The position numbers were made by a program, and so were the translations under genes. Of a stretch of 59,874 bases of DNA, positions 40,593 through 52,236 are shown one piece after another. Origin of the DNA: Bacillus sp. FJAT-26390. GTDB lineage: Bacteria; Bacillota; Bacilli; Paenibacillales; Paenibacillaceae. Where the stretch lies: contig NZ_MAQX01000004.1 of the NCBI RefSeq assembly GCF_001682865.1, positions 25,659 to 85,532 of the forward strand, in the 5' to 3' direction. The stretch's first letter is position 1; every line of letters starts with the position of its first letter. The notes under the pieces were generated by a model. That model did no database searches and was not told where the DNA came from. It worked only from the letters and a program-made list of their open reading frames with translations.

Positions 40593-42818
40593 TTGGCGAA
40601 AACGTACAAATCGATGTGGAGGGCTAGTTTGGCGGCGGCCATTTCCGCCAGTCTCGTAGCGATGCCTCTTACGGTAATGGCGGCGGAATCAAGCGGGGGC
40701 TCTACCGTCTCGCTGCGCATCATGGAAACGTCTGACCTGCATGTGAATGTAATGAACTACGATTATTTTGCGGACAAGCCTACGGATGAATACGGTCTGG
40801 CGAAGACGGCATCGCTCATTAAGAAAGCGCGTGAGGAAGCTCCGAACAGCCTATTGTTCGATAATGGCGACTTGATTCAAGGAAATCCTCTCGGCGATTA
40901 CGTTGCCACGGTCGATAAGCTGCAGCAGGGCGAGACGCATCCCGTCTATAAAGCTATGAATCTGCTTGGTTATGATGCGGGCAATCTAGGCAATCATGAA
41001 TTCAATTATGGTTTGGAGTTTTTAGAAAATGCGCTTGCCGGAGCCGACTTCCCTTATGTGAATGCAAATATTTATAAGGCCGACGGAGACAAGGACGAGT
41101 CAAACGACGTCAATCTGTTCAAGCCTTACTTAATTCTTGATAAAGAAGTAACCGATAGCTCCGGTGCGAAGCATACGATAAAGGTCGGCGTGATCGGCTT
41201 CGTGCCTCCCCAAATTACGCAATGGGATAAAGCGAATTTGGAAGGGAAGGTAGTCGTCAAAGATATCGTGAAGACGGCTGAGAAATATGTGCCGGAGATG
41301 AAGGCGAAGGGAGCGGATATCATTGTCGCTATCCCGCACTCGGGCTTCGAGGACATCCCGCAAACGCCGCTGATGGAAAACTCGGTGCTCTATTTAAGCA
41401 AGGTAGCAGGGATTAATGCAATCTTGTTCGGACATGCGCATAAGGTATTCCCTGATAAATCCTTCGAAGGGAAAGCTGGCGTTGACCTCGCCAAAGGTAC
41501 GATCAACGGCGTCGCTGCTGTCGAGCCGGGCTTCTGGGGCAATAATCTGGGCGTTATTGATCTTACGCTTGAGAAGAAGGACGGCAAATGGACGGTTGCT
41601 GATTCGAAAACCGCCGTTAAGCCAATCTTCGATACGGTGAATAAGAAGCCGCTTGTAGAGGCAGATCAAGCGATCGTTGACGCGGTGAAAAAGGATCATG
41701 AGGATACGCTGGCGTACGTGCGGGGACCTGTCGGCAAGACGACGGCATCCATTAACAGCTGGTTCGCCCTTATCCAAGACGACCCTTCCATTCAAATCGT
41801 GACGAATGCGCAGAAGTGGTATGTCGAGAAGCAGCTGCAAGGAACGGAATACGAGGGCATTCCTGTCCTATCGGCGGGTGCGCCGTTCAAAGCAGGCGGC
41901 CGTCAGGGAGCCAACTATTATACGAACATTAAGGCAGGCGACATAGCGATTAAGAACGTTGCCGACCTGTATTTGTACTCCAATACGGTAAATGCCGTGC
42001 TCGTAACAGGAGCGGAGCTAAGAGAATGGCTCGAGTGGTCGGCAGGCCAGTTCCTGCAGGTCGATGCTGCGAGCAAAGAGAAGCAAGAGCTTATCAATAA
42101 TGATTTTCCAACGTACAACTTCGATGTGATCGACGGCGTAACTTACCAGATCGACGTTGCGCAGCCGCCGAAGTATGAAGCGAACGGCGTGCTTAAGAAC
42201 GAAGGCGCAAAGCGGATCGTCAATCTTCAATTTGACGGCAAGCCGATCAAAGAGGATCAAAAGTTTGTTGTGGCAACCAACAACTATCGTGCTTCCTCCA
42301 GCAAATTCGCTAATCCCGACGGCAAGCGTATTATTCTTGCCGCGCCTGACGAGAACCGCCAGGTCGTCATCGATTACATTCGTACCAACAAAACGATCAA
42401 TCCTTCTGCCGATGGCAACTGGTCGCTCGCACCTATCAATGATACGGTGAATGTTACTTTCAAAACATCCCCGGAAGCAAAAAGCGCGGATGATGCGAAT
42501 AAGCTGATCTCCTTCTCGGCAGATGCAGAGGACGGCTATGCAGAGTTCAAGCTTGATCTAAGTGCGAAGGCAGTTGTTAAGCCGGTAGAACCAGTGAAAC
42601 CGACAGAGCAAGTTGTTACGCCTTCGGAGCCTGAGAAGCCGGTCGTGACCGTGCCTCAGACGCCTCAGGAGGCCGTGTATACGGTCAAATCAGGCGATAC
42701 GCTCAATGCGATAGCCATTAAGCACGGAACGACGTGGCAGAAGCTAGCCAGCTACAATCAATTGAAAAACCCGGGCAAAATCTATCCGGGCCAAAAGATT
42801 AAAATACCTGCCAAGTAA
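40593..42818 (+). CDS. secreted 5'-nucleotidase / 2',3'-cyclic phosphodiesterase with C-terminal LysM domain
   Basis: A 741-residue exported enzyme. The signal peptide is [20 protein letters not shown]. The metallophosphoesterase domain has [26 protein letters not shown] and GHAHKVFP. A 5'-nucleotidase C-terminal domain follows ([15 protein letters not shown]). A Pro/Glu/Val-rich linker leads to one LysM domain ([20 protein letters not shown]), which binds wall glycan. It should release nucleosides and phosphate from extracellular nucleotides. The start is TTG 40593, 8 nt behind AAGGAGG; the frame extends to 40515. A perfect 0A box lies upstream. Confidence 0.9.
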   Translation: MAKTYKSMWRASLAAAISASLVAMPLTVMAAESSGGSTVSLRIMETSDLHVNVMNYDYFADKPTDEYGLAKTASLIKKAREEAPNSLLFDNGDLIQGNPLGDYVATVDKLQQGETHPVYKAMNLLGYDAGNLGNHEFNYGLEFLENALAGADFPYVNANIYKADGDKDESNDVNLFKPYLILDKEVTDSSGAKHTIKVGVIGFVPPQITQWDKANLEGKVVVKDIVKTAEKYVPEMKAKGADIIVAIPHSGFEDIPQTPLMENSVLYLSKVAGINAILFGHAHKVFPDKSFEGKAGVDLAKGTINGVAAVEPGFWGNNLGVIDLTLEKKDGKWTVADSKTAVKPIFDTVNKKPLVEADQAIVDAVKKDHEDTLAYVRGPVGKTTASINSWFALIQDDPSIQIVTNAQKWYVEKQLQGTEYEGIPVLSAGAPFKAGGRQGANYYTNIKAGDIAIKNVADLYLYSNTVNAVLVTGAELREWLEWSAGQFLQVDAASKEKQELINNDFPTYNFDVIDGVTYQIDVAQPPKYEANGVLKNEGAKRIVNLQFDGKPIKEDQKFVVATNNYRASSSKFANPDGKRIILAAPDENRQVVIDYIRTNKTINPSADGNWSLAPINDTVNVTFKTSPEAKSADDANKLISFSADAEDGYAEFKLDLSAKAVVKPVEPVKPTEQVVTPSEPEKPVVTVPQTPQEAVYTVKSGDTLNAIAIKHGTTWQKLASYNQLKNPGKIYPGQKIKIPAK

Positions 42819-42833
42819 TCATCCTGCGTTGAT

Positions 42834-42877
42834 AAAAAGGCGTTTTCCGCGTAACCTTAGCGGAAGGCGTCTTTTTT
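42834..42877 (+). terminator. terminator after the 5'-nucleotidase gene
   Basis: Arms AAAAAGGCGTTTTCCGC and GCGGAAGGCGTCTTTTTT pair with one bulge around a 9-nt loop. Confidence 0.8.
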
Positions 42878-42976
42878 CACTGCGAGCGGCGGTTTTGCCC
42901 GTATGATCTAGGCTAAAATTAACTCATAATAAGTCGCAGTGTTTATCGTGATAAAGATTAAGAGGAGGAAGATTAT

Positions 42977-43486
42977 ATGCGTATTTACTCATTTCCGCCT
43001 GTGATCGATGAGCGAGCTCGCGTGCTTATTCTAGGAACAGCGCCCAGCGTGAAGTCGTTAGAGCATAAGCAGTTTTATGGACATCCGCAAAATTTCATGT
43101 GGCGCATCATTTATCGGCTGTTTAATGATTCCGATGCCGATCCGGTATATGATAACCGACTTGCATTTCTGAAGGAGCATCGCCTCGCTTTATGGGATGT
43201 GATAGAGTCCTGTGAGCGGGAAGGCAGCCTTGATGTGAATATTCGCGGGGAAGTGCCGCAAAAGCTGCCCGAGCTTGTGGCGAAATATCCGGGGCTCCGC
43301 TGCTTTGCCTTTAACGGAAGCAAGGCATACGATACCTTTCATAAGTTTTATCGCGGGCATGAAAGCTTCAAAGACATAACGCTGCTTAAGCTGCCGTCAT
43401 CAAGCCCGATCCCTACTCCGAAGATGAGAACGCTTGAGGACCGGGTGGAGGCATGGCAGGCAATTGTGCCTTATGCAACAACTTAA
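42977..43486 (+). CDS. DNA-deoxyinosine glycosylase (uracil-DNA glycosylase superfamily, family 6)
   Basis: A 169-residue protein with the family N-terminal motif LGTAPSVKSLEHKQFYGHPQN followed by FMWRIIY, and the C-terminal substrate loop LPSSSPIPT. Family 6 enzymes (HDG) excise hypoxanthine from DNA. Full length; a good AGAGGAGG ribosome binding site precedes ATG. It stands alone between two terminators and promoters. Assignment to HDG rather than Mug rests on the GHPxN motif. Confidence 0.85.
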   Translation: MRIYSFPPVIDERARVLILGTAPSVKSLEHKQFYGHPQNFMWRIIYRLFNDSDADPVYDNRLAFLKEHRLALWDVIESCEREGSLDVNIRGEVPQKLPELVAKYPGLRCFAFNGSKAYDTFHKFYRGHESFKDITLLKLPSSSPIPTPKMRTLEDRVEAWQAIVPYATT

Positions 43487-43560
43487 CCGCGCTCTAGCGT
43501 TGAAATTACGAGGCTTCCTGTATATAGTAGTTACATAAGATTAGACTGAACAGGAGTAAG

Positions 43561-44037
43561 ATGATGGCTGAAAGCAGGAAAGTGCGAATTACTTTGGAGA
43601 GCGTGCAGGACGGAAGCTCGCACATCCACGCTTATGAGGGCGAATGGTTTCGCAAGGAGCGGTCCATATTTATCCGCTACAGCGAACCGGCAGTCGAAGG
43701 CGAACCGGCAGCAGGCGAGGTGCGTACGCTGGTGAAATATCGGCAAGACGAGCTGTCCATCACTCGGCGGGGCGTCATCGAGTCGGAGCAGCTATTTGTG
43801 CCCGGGCTAAGGCGGACTGGCCGTTACCACTCGGCGATGACGTCTTTCTCGCTTGAGACGGATACGATGCAGCTGTCGCTGCACATACCGAATGGCGACG
43901 GCACGACCGAAATAGCAGAAACACTGCCGACGACGCTGCCTTTTACGCTAGAGTGGGAATACGAGATGCACGTAGGTGAACAAATGTCGGGCCGTTTCCA
44001 TATCCGGCTCCATATACAGGAGGAACGAAATCAATGA
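43561..44037 (+). CDS. ywiB: DUF1934 beta-barrel protein, YwiB-like
   Basis: A 158-residue soluble beta-rich protein of the DUF1934/YwiB family (calycin-like). It begins with two Met codons (43561, 43564) behind AGGAG. Its position directly before argS, with the ATGA overlap of stop and start, is the same as in B. subtilis ywiB-argS. The biochemical function is unknown. Confidence 0.85.
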   Translation: MMAESRKVRITLESVQDGSSHIHAYEGEWFRKERSIFIRYSEPAVEGEPAAGEVRTLVKYRQDELSITRRGVIESEQLFVPGLRRTGRYHSAMTSFSLETDTMQLSLHIPNGDGTTEIAETLPTTLPFTLEWEYEMHVGEQMSGRFHIRLHIQEERNQ

Positions 44038-45713
44038 ATTCAAATGTACTAGAGAAAATGTATGAACAGGTTAAGGCAGCGATTGCTGATGCTGCTGTGG
44101 CAGCGGGCCTTGCTGCGCGGGAGGAGCTTCCGGCATTTGTGCTTGAGGTTCCGAAGGATAAATCGCATGGTGATTTGGCGACAAATGCCGCTATGCAGCT
44201 AACGAAGCTGGCAAAGAAAAATCCTCGCCAAATTGCGGAAGCAATCATTGCGCATTTGGATACGAAGCAAGCGTCCATCCAATCGGCAGAAATTGCGGGT
44301 CCGGGCTTCATTAACTTCCGCATGGACAACAGCTATCTATATCCGGTTGTGAGCGCAGCGCTTGAAGAGGGAGAAAACTATGGACGGACTTTAGACGGCA
44401 AAGGCAAGCGTGTTCAAGTAGAATTCGTTAGCGCGAATCCTACGGGCAGCCTGCATCTAGGGCATGCACGCGGAGCGGCAGTAGGCGATGCGCTTTGTAA
44501 TGTGCTTGATTATGCAGGCTATGACGTTACGCGTGAATATTATATTAATGATGCAGGCAAGCAAGTAGAGAACTTAGCTGTCTCCATCGAAGCCCGTTAC
44601 CGTCAGGCGCTTGGACAAGCAGCAGAAATGCCGGAGGACGGCTATTACGGCGAAGATATTATCGGCTTCGCGAAGCTGCTGGTTGAGCAAGAGGGAGACA
44701 AGCTGCTGGAGCTTCCGGATCAAGAGCGGTTTACGTTTTTCCGCCAGTTCGGCCTGGAGCGGGAGCTCGACAAAATTAAACGCGATCTCGGTAGATTCCG
44801 CGTAGGCTTTGACGTATGGTACAGCGAAACAGCCCTTTATGAGAGCGGGCAAGTTGAACAGGGGCTCGAAGCGCTGAAAGCGACAGGCCATGTTTACGAA
44901 GAAGAAGGCGCAACGTGGCTTTCGACGATGACCTTCGGAGATGACAAAAACCGCGTGCTCGTGAAAAATGACGGTTCCTATACGTATTTGACGCCTGATA
45001 TCGCATATCACCGCGACAAATACAGCCGCGGCTTCGACCAAATGATTAACATCTGGGGCGCTGATCACCATGGCTATATCCCGCGTGTGAAGGCAGCTAT
45101 GGAAGCACTCGGCAATGACCCTAAGAAATTGACAGTGTTAATCGCCCAAATGGTCAGCTTGTTCCAAAACGGCGAGAAAATGAAAATGTCGAAACGTACG
45201 GGCAAAGCGGTTACGATGCAGGATCTTATGGATGAAGTGGGCATAGATGCGATTCGTTACTTCTTCTCTATGCGGAGCATGGATTCCCATCTTGATTTCG
45301 ACATGGACCTAGCGATCTCCACTTCTAATGAAAATCCCGTATTCTATGTGCAATATGCGCATGCGCGGATATGCAGCATCTTTAGGCAAGCAGAGGAGCA
45401 AGGCATTTTGCTAAAAGCTACGGATGCTATCGATTTCAGCAAGCTGGTGGCAGAGGGCGAATTCGACCTGCTTCGCAAAGTCGGCGAGCTTCCGCAGGAA
45501 ATAGCCGAAGCGGCTGCGCAATATGCGCCGCATCGTCTGATTCGTTACGTGTATGAGCTGGCATCGCTGTTCCACAGCTACTATAGAGCGGAGCGCGTGA
45601 TCACGGAGGATGCCGAGCAGTCGCAAGCCCGTTTGGCCTTGCTTGGAGCGGTTCGCATTGCAATTGCGAATGTGCTGCGCCTAGTTGGCGTCTCCGCTCC
45701 GGAGCGTATGTAA
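44034..45713 (+). CDS. argS: arginyl-tRNA synthetase
   Basis: A 559-residue class I synthetase with the arginyl N-terminal domain, the HIGH-type motif ([11 protein letters not shown]), and KMSKRTG in place of KMSKS. The C-terminal DALR anticodon-binding domain is visible ([18 protein letters not shown]). It charges tRNA-Arg. The ATG overlaps the ywiB stop, and AGGAGG lies 7-8 nt upstream. No frameshift seen. Confidence 0.97.
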   Translation: MNSNVLEKMYEQVKAAIADAAVAAGLAAREELPAFVLEVPKDKSHGDLATNAAMQLTKLAKKNPRQIAEAIIAHLDTKQASIQSAEIAGPGFINFRMDNSYLYPVVSAALEEGENYGRTLDGKGKRVQVEFVSANPTGSLHLGHARGAAVGDALCNVLDYAGYDVTREYYINDAGKQVENLAVSIEARYRQALGQAAEMPEDGYYGEDIIGFAKLLVEQEGDKLLELPDQERFTFFRQFGLERELDKIKRDLGRFRVGFDVWYSETALYESGQVEQGLEALKATGHVYEEEGATWLSTMTFGDDKNRVLVKNDGSYTYLTPDIAYHRDKYSRGFDQMINIWGADHHGYIPRVKAAMEALGNDPKKLTVLIAQMVSLFQNGEKMKMSKRTGKAVTMQDLMDEVGIDAIRYFFSMRSMDSHLDFDMDLAISTSNENPVFYVQYAHARICSIFRQAEEQGILLKATDAIDFSKLVAEGEFDLLRKVGELPQEIAEAAAQYAPHRLIRYVYELASLFHSYYRAERVITEDAEQSQARLALLGAVRIAIANVLRLVGVSAPERM

Positions 45714-45721
45714 TTTCTTAT

Positions 45722-45756
45722 AAAAACAAGCCGTGGATTCATGATTTATCCACGGC
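45722..45756 (-). terminator. terminator of the S8 peptidase gene
   Basis: Arms GCCGTGGAT and ATCCACGGC, 9-nt loop, followed on the minus strand by TTGTTTTTATA. The 5' arm overlaps the last codons of the peptidase gene. Confidence 0.75.
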
Positions 45757-46878
45757 CTGCATCATACTCATCACATCAAGCTCGCCGATTGTTCGGCGGG
45801 CTTTGTTGCCTCTTAAGGGCTGTACAGAGCGCTTGATAATAGACTTGATCTCCGTAGGAGATAACCCAGGCTTATGGGCAAGCAAAAGCGCGATCGCTCC
45901 GCTTACATGCGAGGTGGCCATGGAAGTGCCGCTCATCTCGTTGTATTTGCCGCGAAGCCATGCAGACACAATTTTGTCGCCAGGGGCATATACGTCAATA
46001 TGCGAACCGCGATTGCTGAACGGTGCGATGCGGCGCAGCTTGGTTGTAGCGCCGACTGCTATCGTTTGAGGATAGCGGGCGGGATAATCGACAGAACGCC
46101 GCTTCCCATCGTTGCCGGAAGAGGCCACAATAATAACGCCTGCGTTATGAGCGTTCGTGACGGCACCGAGCAGCGCTTTGCTCCTTGTCTTCATGCCGAA
46201 GCTCATGTTGATAACGTTAATCCGATTGCGAATGCACCATTCGATACCAAGAATAATGTCGGAAACGAAGGCGCTTCCGTTGTGATCAAAAGCCTTGACC
46301 GGCGAGATTAGCGCACGCGGCGCAACACCGATCATGCCCTGAAGCTGGTTTGCTGCGGCAATCGTTCCCGCAATATGTGTTCCATGACCATTATCGTCAT
46401 GCGGGAGCATGCTGCGATTCAATAGATTGATACCTCTGGAGAGTGATTGGCGAAGATCAGGATGGCTGAAGTCAGCTCCTGTATCAATGACGCCTACTTT
46501 AACCCTATGGCCGGTCGTCGTGCTCCAAGCCTGAGGAGCTTTTATTTGATTAACGCCCCAAGGGATACCTTTGTCTACAATAATAGACTTTTGCGAAGAT
46601 GAGGCATGAACGCTAATTTTGCAGTCTTTTTCAATCCATACGCGTCCCGAGAACCGCTCTAATGTTTCTTCAGCGGGCAATCGACAAGATATTCCGCGAA
46701 TGATGGGCAATTGTCTTATGTTCTTTCTAGGCGATGCTGACGAAGCGACCTGAGACATTTGCTGTACGAAGTATCGGTAGTCGCTCGCACGCTGAAAGCG
46801 AATGATTCGCTTTACGGTCGTTGCGTCCGTGCAAGCCATCGTATCCTGCAGCAAACGGATAAAAGCGGCGGTGTCCAA
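45739..46878 (-). CDS. S8 family subtilisin-like serine peptidase
   Basis: A 379-residue protease with the full triad: Asp in GVIDTGADFSHPDL, His in NGHGTHIAGTIAA and Ser in GTSMATSHVSGAIALLL. The N-terminal ~110 residues form a prodomain-like region without a classical signal peptide. The start TTG 46878 lies 9 nt behind GGGAGGGG; the frame continues to ATG 46905, which has no ribosome binding site. It is convergent with argS. Location (cytoplasmic, spore or secreted) is unclear. Similar intracellular or germination subtilases occur in Bacillales. Confidence 0.88.
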   Translation of the reverse strand: MDTAAFIRLLQDTMACTDATTVKRIIRFQRASDYRYFVQQMSQVASSASPRKNIRQLPIIRGISCRLPAEETLERFSGRVWIEKDCKISVHASSSQKSIIVDKGIPWGVNQIKAPQAWSTTTGHRVKVGVIDTGADFSHPDLRQSLSRGINLLNRSMLPHDDNGHGTHIAGTIAAANQLQGMIGVAPRALISPVKAFDHNGSAFVSDIILGIEWCIRNRINVINMSFGMKTRSKALLGAVTNAHNAGVIIVASSGNDGKRRSVDYPARYPQTIAVGATTKLRRIAPFSNRGSHIDVYAPGDKIVSAWLRGKYNEMSGTSMATSHVSGAIALLLAHKPGLSPTEIKSIIKRSVQPLRGNKARRTIGELDVMSMMQAVDKS

Positions 46879-46905
46879 ACTTGGCTTCCCCTCCCGACGG
46901 ACCAT

Positions 46906-47339
46906 GCTGCACTATTGTATGAACGAGCGCTCGATAACGCATGAGCCACTTGCCTTTTTTCACATAATTAGGCTTGAAACCGTGTCAAAAATCGTTAAGG
47001 GACATAGGATGAACAAAGAGTTCTCAGGGGCTCTTACGTCCAAGGTACGTTACCTCGTGTCATGGCCGGATGGATACAGTCAAAGCGGAAGGATTATCCT
47101 TTCGCTTTTTGCATTTAAGTCCAAGCTATACGGGCGGCAGCGCGGGCCGCTTGCTTTTTTGGAGGAAATAGGTTTTACTATACTTTGACTAGCGTAAACG
47201 ACGGGTGCCAACCTCTGGCAGCGGCCGCTCGTTTCGTAATGAAATGTGAGCGGTGTATAAGAGGAAATCGTACACGGTTCTTGCATTTAGATGGAATGAA
47301 CGAGTACATAATTTGATTGGCAAGAGAGGATGTGTCCAT
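46906..47339 (+). other. intergenic region upstream of rpoE
   Basis: It contains a terminator-like hairpin (47082-47110) and a second weaker GC-rich hairpin followed by T residues (about 47132-47160). Short open frames here have no convincing ribosome binding site. The rpoE promoter should lie downstream; TTTACTATACTTTGACT near 47173-47189 is AT-rich but gives no clear hexamer pair. Confidence 0.35.
47082..47110 (+). terminator. hairpin with T-run upstream of rpoE
   Basis: Arms AAAGCGGAAGGAT and ATCCTTTCGCTTT enclose one base and are followed by TTT. No gene upstream on the plus strand uses it, so it may end a short leader or small RNA. Confidence 0.55.
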
Positions 47340-47915
47340 ATGAGCAGCAGCAATTTTACGTTAAAGCTGGATCCTGAACGTATGAAGGAAATGCCTATGG
47401 TCGATTTGGCCTTTGAAGTGCTGAAAGCGGCTAATACCCCTTACTACTATCGCGATCTAATGATGGAGATCGCTAAAATACGCGGTCTTTCCGCAGACGG
47501 AATCAACCAGTTCATCGCACAAGTGTATACGGAGATCAACATCGATGGCCGTTTTGCTTGCGTTGGCAGCAACATGTGGGGACTAAAGCGCTGGTATCCG
47601 GTTGAGCGCTCCGAAGATCCTGTAGGCAATGCGAAGCGTACGCGTATCATCAATGATGACGATGATCTCGAAGATGATGATGTATTTGCGGACGAGGAAG
47701 AGGATACTTACGCAGAGGCTGAAGAGGACTACGACGTATTCGACGAAGACCGCGAGGATTTCGAAGAGGCTGAAGAGGAAGCGGAAGTTGATGAGGAAGT
47801 TGGCATCGATGACGAGGAGCTCGACGAGGAAGAAGTCGACGGCGAATTGGATGCGGATGATGATGACTCGGATGATGATGAAGAGTTTGAAGACGACGAT
47901 AGCGACGACAAATAG
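47340..47915 (+). CDS. rpoE: RNA polymerase delta subunit
   Basis: A 191-residue protein. The N-terminal HARE-HTH domain (~1-90; MVDLAFEVLKAANTPYYYRDL, MWGLKRWYPVE) precedes a low-complexity acidic tail of Asp and Glu (~100-191). Delta helps recycle RNA polymerase and is specific to Firmicutes. ATG 47340 follows AGAGAGGA. The frame extends to 47253 without support. Position before pyrG matches B. subtilis. The acidic tail makes long shadow frames on the other strand. Confidence 0.95.
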   Translation: MSSSNFTLKLDPERMKEMPMVDLAFEVLKAANTPYYYRDLMMEIAKIRGLSADGINQFIAQVYTEINIDGRFACVGSNMWGLKRWYPVERSEDPVGNAKRTRIINDDDDLEDDDVFADEEEDTYAEAEEDYDVFDEDREDFEEAEEEAEVDEEVGIDDEELDEEEVDGELDADDDDSDDDEEFEDDDSDDK

Positions 47916-47930
47916 GTAACAAATTATGTG

Positions 47931-47961
47931 AGGCTGTATAAGCGGTAAGCTTATGCAGCCT
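47931..47961 (+). terminator. terminator after rpoE
   Basis: Arms AGGCTGTATAAGC and GCTTATGCAGCCT enclose 5 nt. The following T-run is short (TTGCATTTTA), so termination may be partial. Confidence 0.6.
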
Positions 47962-50005
<2,044 letters not shown>

Positions 50006-50070
50006 AAATATCGTTATTTCTTACACTGACATATTCTGTAACAGCATCCGATAAGTTTTTCTCAATATGA

Positions 50071-50100
50071 GAAGGATTATATACCCACTTTAGCGAATAT
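50071..50100 (+). promoter_or_regulatory. SigH promoter of spo0F
   Basis: GAAGGATTA (50071-50079), 12 bp, and AGCGAATAT (50092-50100) match the SigH consensus RNAGGAWWW-N12-14-RNNGAATWW fully. A palindrome, TTCTCAATATGAGAA (50059-50073), overlaps the first bases. spo0F is a SigH target in B. subtilis. Confidence 0.82.
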
Positions 50101-50164
50101 ATTAACGATTATGGAAGAGTTGGCCATTTCTTTGGGCAAGCTCTAGTCGCGGGGGGATTTGGAG

Positions 50165-50563
50165 TTGGATAAGAAGAAAGTGTTGATCGTTGATGATCAG
50201 AACGGTATTCGCGTTTTGCTTATGGAAGTATTTAGCAGCGAGGGGTACAATACGTTCCAAGCGTCTAATGGCAAGCTGGCTTTAGAAATCGTTAAGAACG
50301 ATGCTCCCGATCTTGTGTTGCTGGATATGAAAATTCCAGGTATGGATGGTTTAGAAATTTTAAAGCATGTGAAAGCTATCGACCGTAACATTAAAGTCAT
50401 CATGATGACCGCATATGGTGAGTTAGATATGATTAAAGAAGCGACTGATCTCGGAGCATTAATGCATTTTACGAAGCCATTTGACATCGATGAGATGCGA
50501 ATTGCGGTAAATATGCAGCTGCGTGGCGGCAACTCCACAAGTCGGTTTGCAATAGGTTCTTGA
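50165..50563 (+). CDS. spo0F: sporulation phosphorelay response regulator Spo0F
   Basis: A 132-residue single receiver domain. From TTG 50165 the phospho-acceptor is Asp54 ([10 protein letters not shown]), the same number as in B. subtilis; Asp10/Asp11 (IVDDQ) and Lys in [11 protein letters not shown] complete the active site. It passes phosphate from kinases to Spo0B. TTG 50165 lies behind GGGGGGA; the frame opens at TTG 50159, too close to that site. ywjG, between pyrG and spo0F in B. subtilis, is absent. Confidence 0.95.
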   Translation: MDKKKVLIVDDQNGIRVLLMEVFSSEGYNTFQASNGKLALEIVKNDAPDLVLLDMKIPGMDGLEILKHVKAIDRNIKVIMMTAYGELDMIKEATDLGALMHFTKPFDIDEMRIAVNMQLRGGNSTSRFAIGS

Positions 50564-50573
50564 TTCAGCTTAC

Positions 50574-50612
50574 AAACGGCATCGTCGCTTGCTGGTAGAC
50601 GGTGTCGTTTTT
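50574..50612 (+). terminator. terminator after spo0F
   Basis: Arms AAACGGCATCGTC and GACGGTGTCGTTT, with G-U pairs, are followed by TTTT. Confidence 0.8.
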
Positions 50613-50662
50613 GCATTTTCTGGAAGAGGCAAAACGAGCTTTACTATTTCAAGGCGCGTTAT

Positions 50663-50671
50663 GTTATAATG
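50663..50671 (+). promoter_or_regulatory. extended -10 promoter upstream of murA
   Basis: TGTTATAAT is a perfect TGnTATAAT extended -10. A TTTACT lies 19 bp upstream. Transcription would start near 50678 and produce a leader of about 170 nt with a terminator before murA. Confidence 0.6.
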
Positions 50672-50752
50672 GCTCAGAATGACAAGTTGGAACGAGCTTG
50701 AATGGTCCGTTTGTTCGGAAGCAAAACCAAGCGTAATAATAGGAGCAAAGGT

Positions 50753-50845
50753 ATGAACCGCCTAAAAATGGCAAGTGAGCTTTACACTCGCTTGATTTGG
50801 CGTTTTTTCCTTTATTCTCTTCCAAGTCTACGGGAGGAACTATAA
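50753..50845 (+). CDS. possible 30-codon leader peptide upstream of murA
   Basis: ATG 50753 follows AGGAG with an 8-nt spacer. The 30-residue frame starts MNRLKMASELYTRLIWRF and ends at TAA 50843-50845, four bases before the murA ATG. The terminator hairpin lies inside its codons. That arrangement would let translation of the peptide affect the hairpin. It may be chance, since any T-run gives Phe codons. Not recognised. Confidence 0.35.
   Translation: MNRLKMASELYTRLIWRFFLYSLPSLREEL
50756..50808 (+). terminator. terminator/attenuator in the murA leader
   Basis: Outer CGCC/GGCG and inner CAAGTGAG/CTCGCTTG arms are followed by TTTTTT. It lies downstream of the extended -10 at 50663-50671 and 40 bp before murA, so transcripts from that promoter must pass it. 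Confidence 0.8.
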
Positions 50846-50849
50846 CTAG

Positions 50850-52112
50850 ATGGAGAAATTGATGATACGCGGTGGACGGCCGCTTCGCGGCACCGTTCAG
50901 ATCAGCGGAGCCAAGAACAGCGCAGTTGCGCTTGTCCCTGCTGCTATTTTAGCAGAATCAGAAGTTGTTTTAGATAATTTGCCTATCATAAGCGATGTAG
51001 CGGTATACAGTGAGATTTTGCAGGAGCTTGGCGCTGTCGTTAAACGTGACGGCGACATGATGCGCATTGATCCTACCGAGCTAGTCTCGAAGCCAATGCC
51101 GAACGGGAAAGTGAAGTTATTGCGCGCATCCTATTACTTGATGGGTGCCATGTTAGGTAGGTTTGGAGAAGCGACAATAGGAATGCCCGGCGGCTGTAAT
51201 TTTGAGCCGAGGCCAATCGATCAACATATTAAAGGTTTTGAGGCACTCGGAGCTACCGTAACCAATGATCACGGGTCTATCCGAATTTCTGCCAAAGAGC
51301 TGCGCGGCGCTAAAATTTATCTCGATGTGTCAAGCGTAGGAGCAACGATTAACATTATGCTTGCGGCCTCCCGGGCCAAAGGATTAACGATTATTGAAAA
51401 CGCGGCAAAAGAGCCTGAAATTATAGATGTAGCTACTCTCCTAAATGCCATGGGCGCAAAAATCAAAGGTGCCGGAACTGAGACGATTCGAATTGAAGGA
51501 GTCGATCAACTTCACGGTTGCCGCCATTCCATCATTCCCGATCGAATCCAAGCCGGTACGTATATGATTGCAGCTGCTGCAACGCGCGGCGATGTCCTTA
51601 TTGATAATGTTATTCCAAAGCACTTGGAAGCAATGACGGCCAAGCTCGAAGAAATGGGCGTTCAAGTCATTGAAATGGATGAATCCATCCGAATTATTGG
51701 AGCGCCAAAATATTCTTCAATCGATGTAAAAGCACTCGTATATCCTGGTTTCCCTACAGATCTTCAATCGCCGATGACGACCTTGCTAACGCAAGCGAGC
51801 GGAGTCAGCATTTTGACCGATTATGTTTATGGCACCCGGTTCAAGCATGTTCCTGAGCTATCCCGTATGGGAGCTGACATCCGCGTGGAAGGCCGCTCGG
51901 CTGTGATCGAGGGCGGTAAGCTGAATGCGGCTAAAGTGAAGGCTGCCGATCTGCGTGCAGGGGCTGCGCTTGTTGTTGCTGCGCTAACTGTTGACGAAGG
52001 CGTTACCGAAATATCGGGCGTCGAATATATTGACCGAGGTTATGATAATTTAGTAGAGAATCTATGCCGTTTGGGCGCAGATGTATGGCGTGAGACGGAA
52101 GCCACATCATAA
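50850..52112 (+). CDS. murA: UDP-N-acetylglucosamine 1-carboxyvinyltransferase
   Basis: A 420-residue protein with the two-domain MurA/EPSP fold, the Lys-Asn pair in [10 protein letters not shown] and catalytic Cys116 in [12 protein letters not shown]. It adds enolpyruvate to UDP-GlcNAc in the first committed step of wall synthesis and is the fosfomycin target. The place between spo0F and rho corresponds to the second copy (murAB/murZ) in B. subtilis. fbaA and ywjH, which lie between spo0F and murAB there, are missing here. Confidence 0.96.
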   Translation: MEKLMIRGGRPLRGTVQISGAKNSAVALVPAAILAESEVVLDNLPIISDVAVYSEILQELGAVVKRDGDMMRIDPTELVSKPMPNGKVKLLRASYYLMGAMLGRFGEATIGMPGGCNFEPRPIDQHIKGFEALGATVTNDHGSIRISAKELRGAKIYLDVSSVGATINIMLAASRAKGLTIIENAAKEPEIIDVATLLNAMGAKIKGAGTETIRIEGVDQLHGCRHSIIPDRIQAGTYMIAAAATRGDVLIDNVIPKHLEAMTAKLEEMGVQVIEMDESIRIIGAPKYSSIDVKALVYPGFPTDLQSPMTTLLTQASGVSILTDYVYGTRFKHVPELSRMGADIRVEGRSAVIEGGKLNAAKVKAADLRAGAALVVAALTVDEGVTEISGVEYIDRGYDNLVENLCRLGADVWRETEATS

Positions 52113-52236
52113 GGAACAGGCCGATACGGACGCTGTGGAATAGACGGCGTCTAATTCGGCAATGATGGATAATCAGGCATATGATTTTACTAGATACACA
52201 AAAATCATAATGAAAATTGAATAAAGTGGTGAGAAC

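Noticed and set aside
47253..47340. N-terminal extension of rpoE
   Set aside because: The family begins at MSSSNFTLKL-like sequence, and the ribosome binding site supports ATG 47340.
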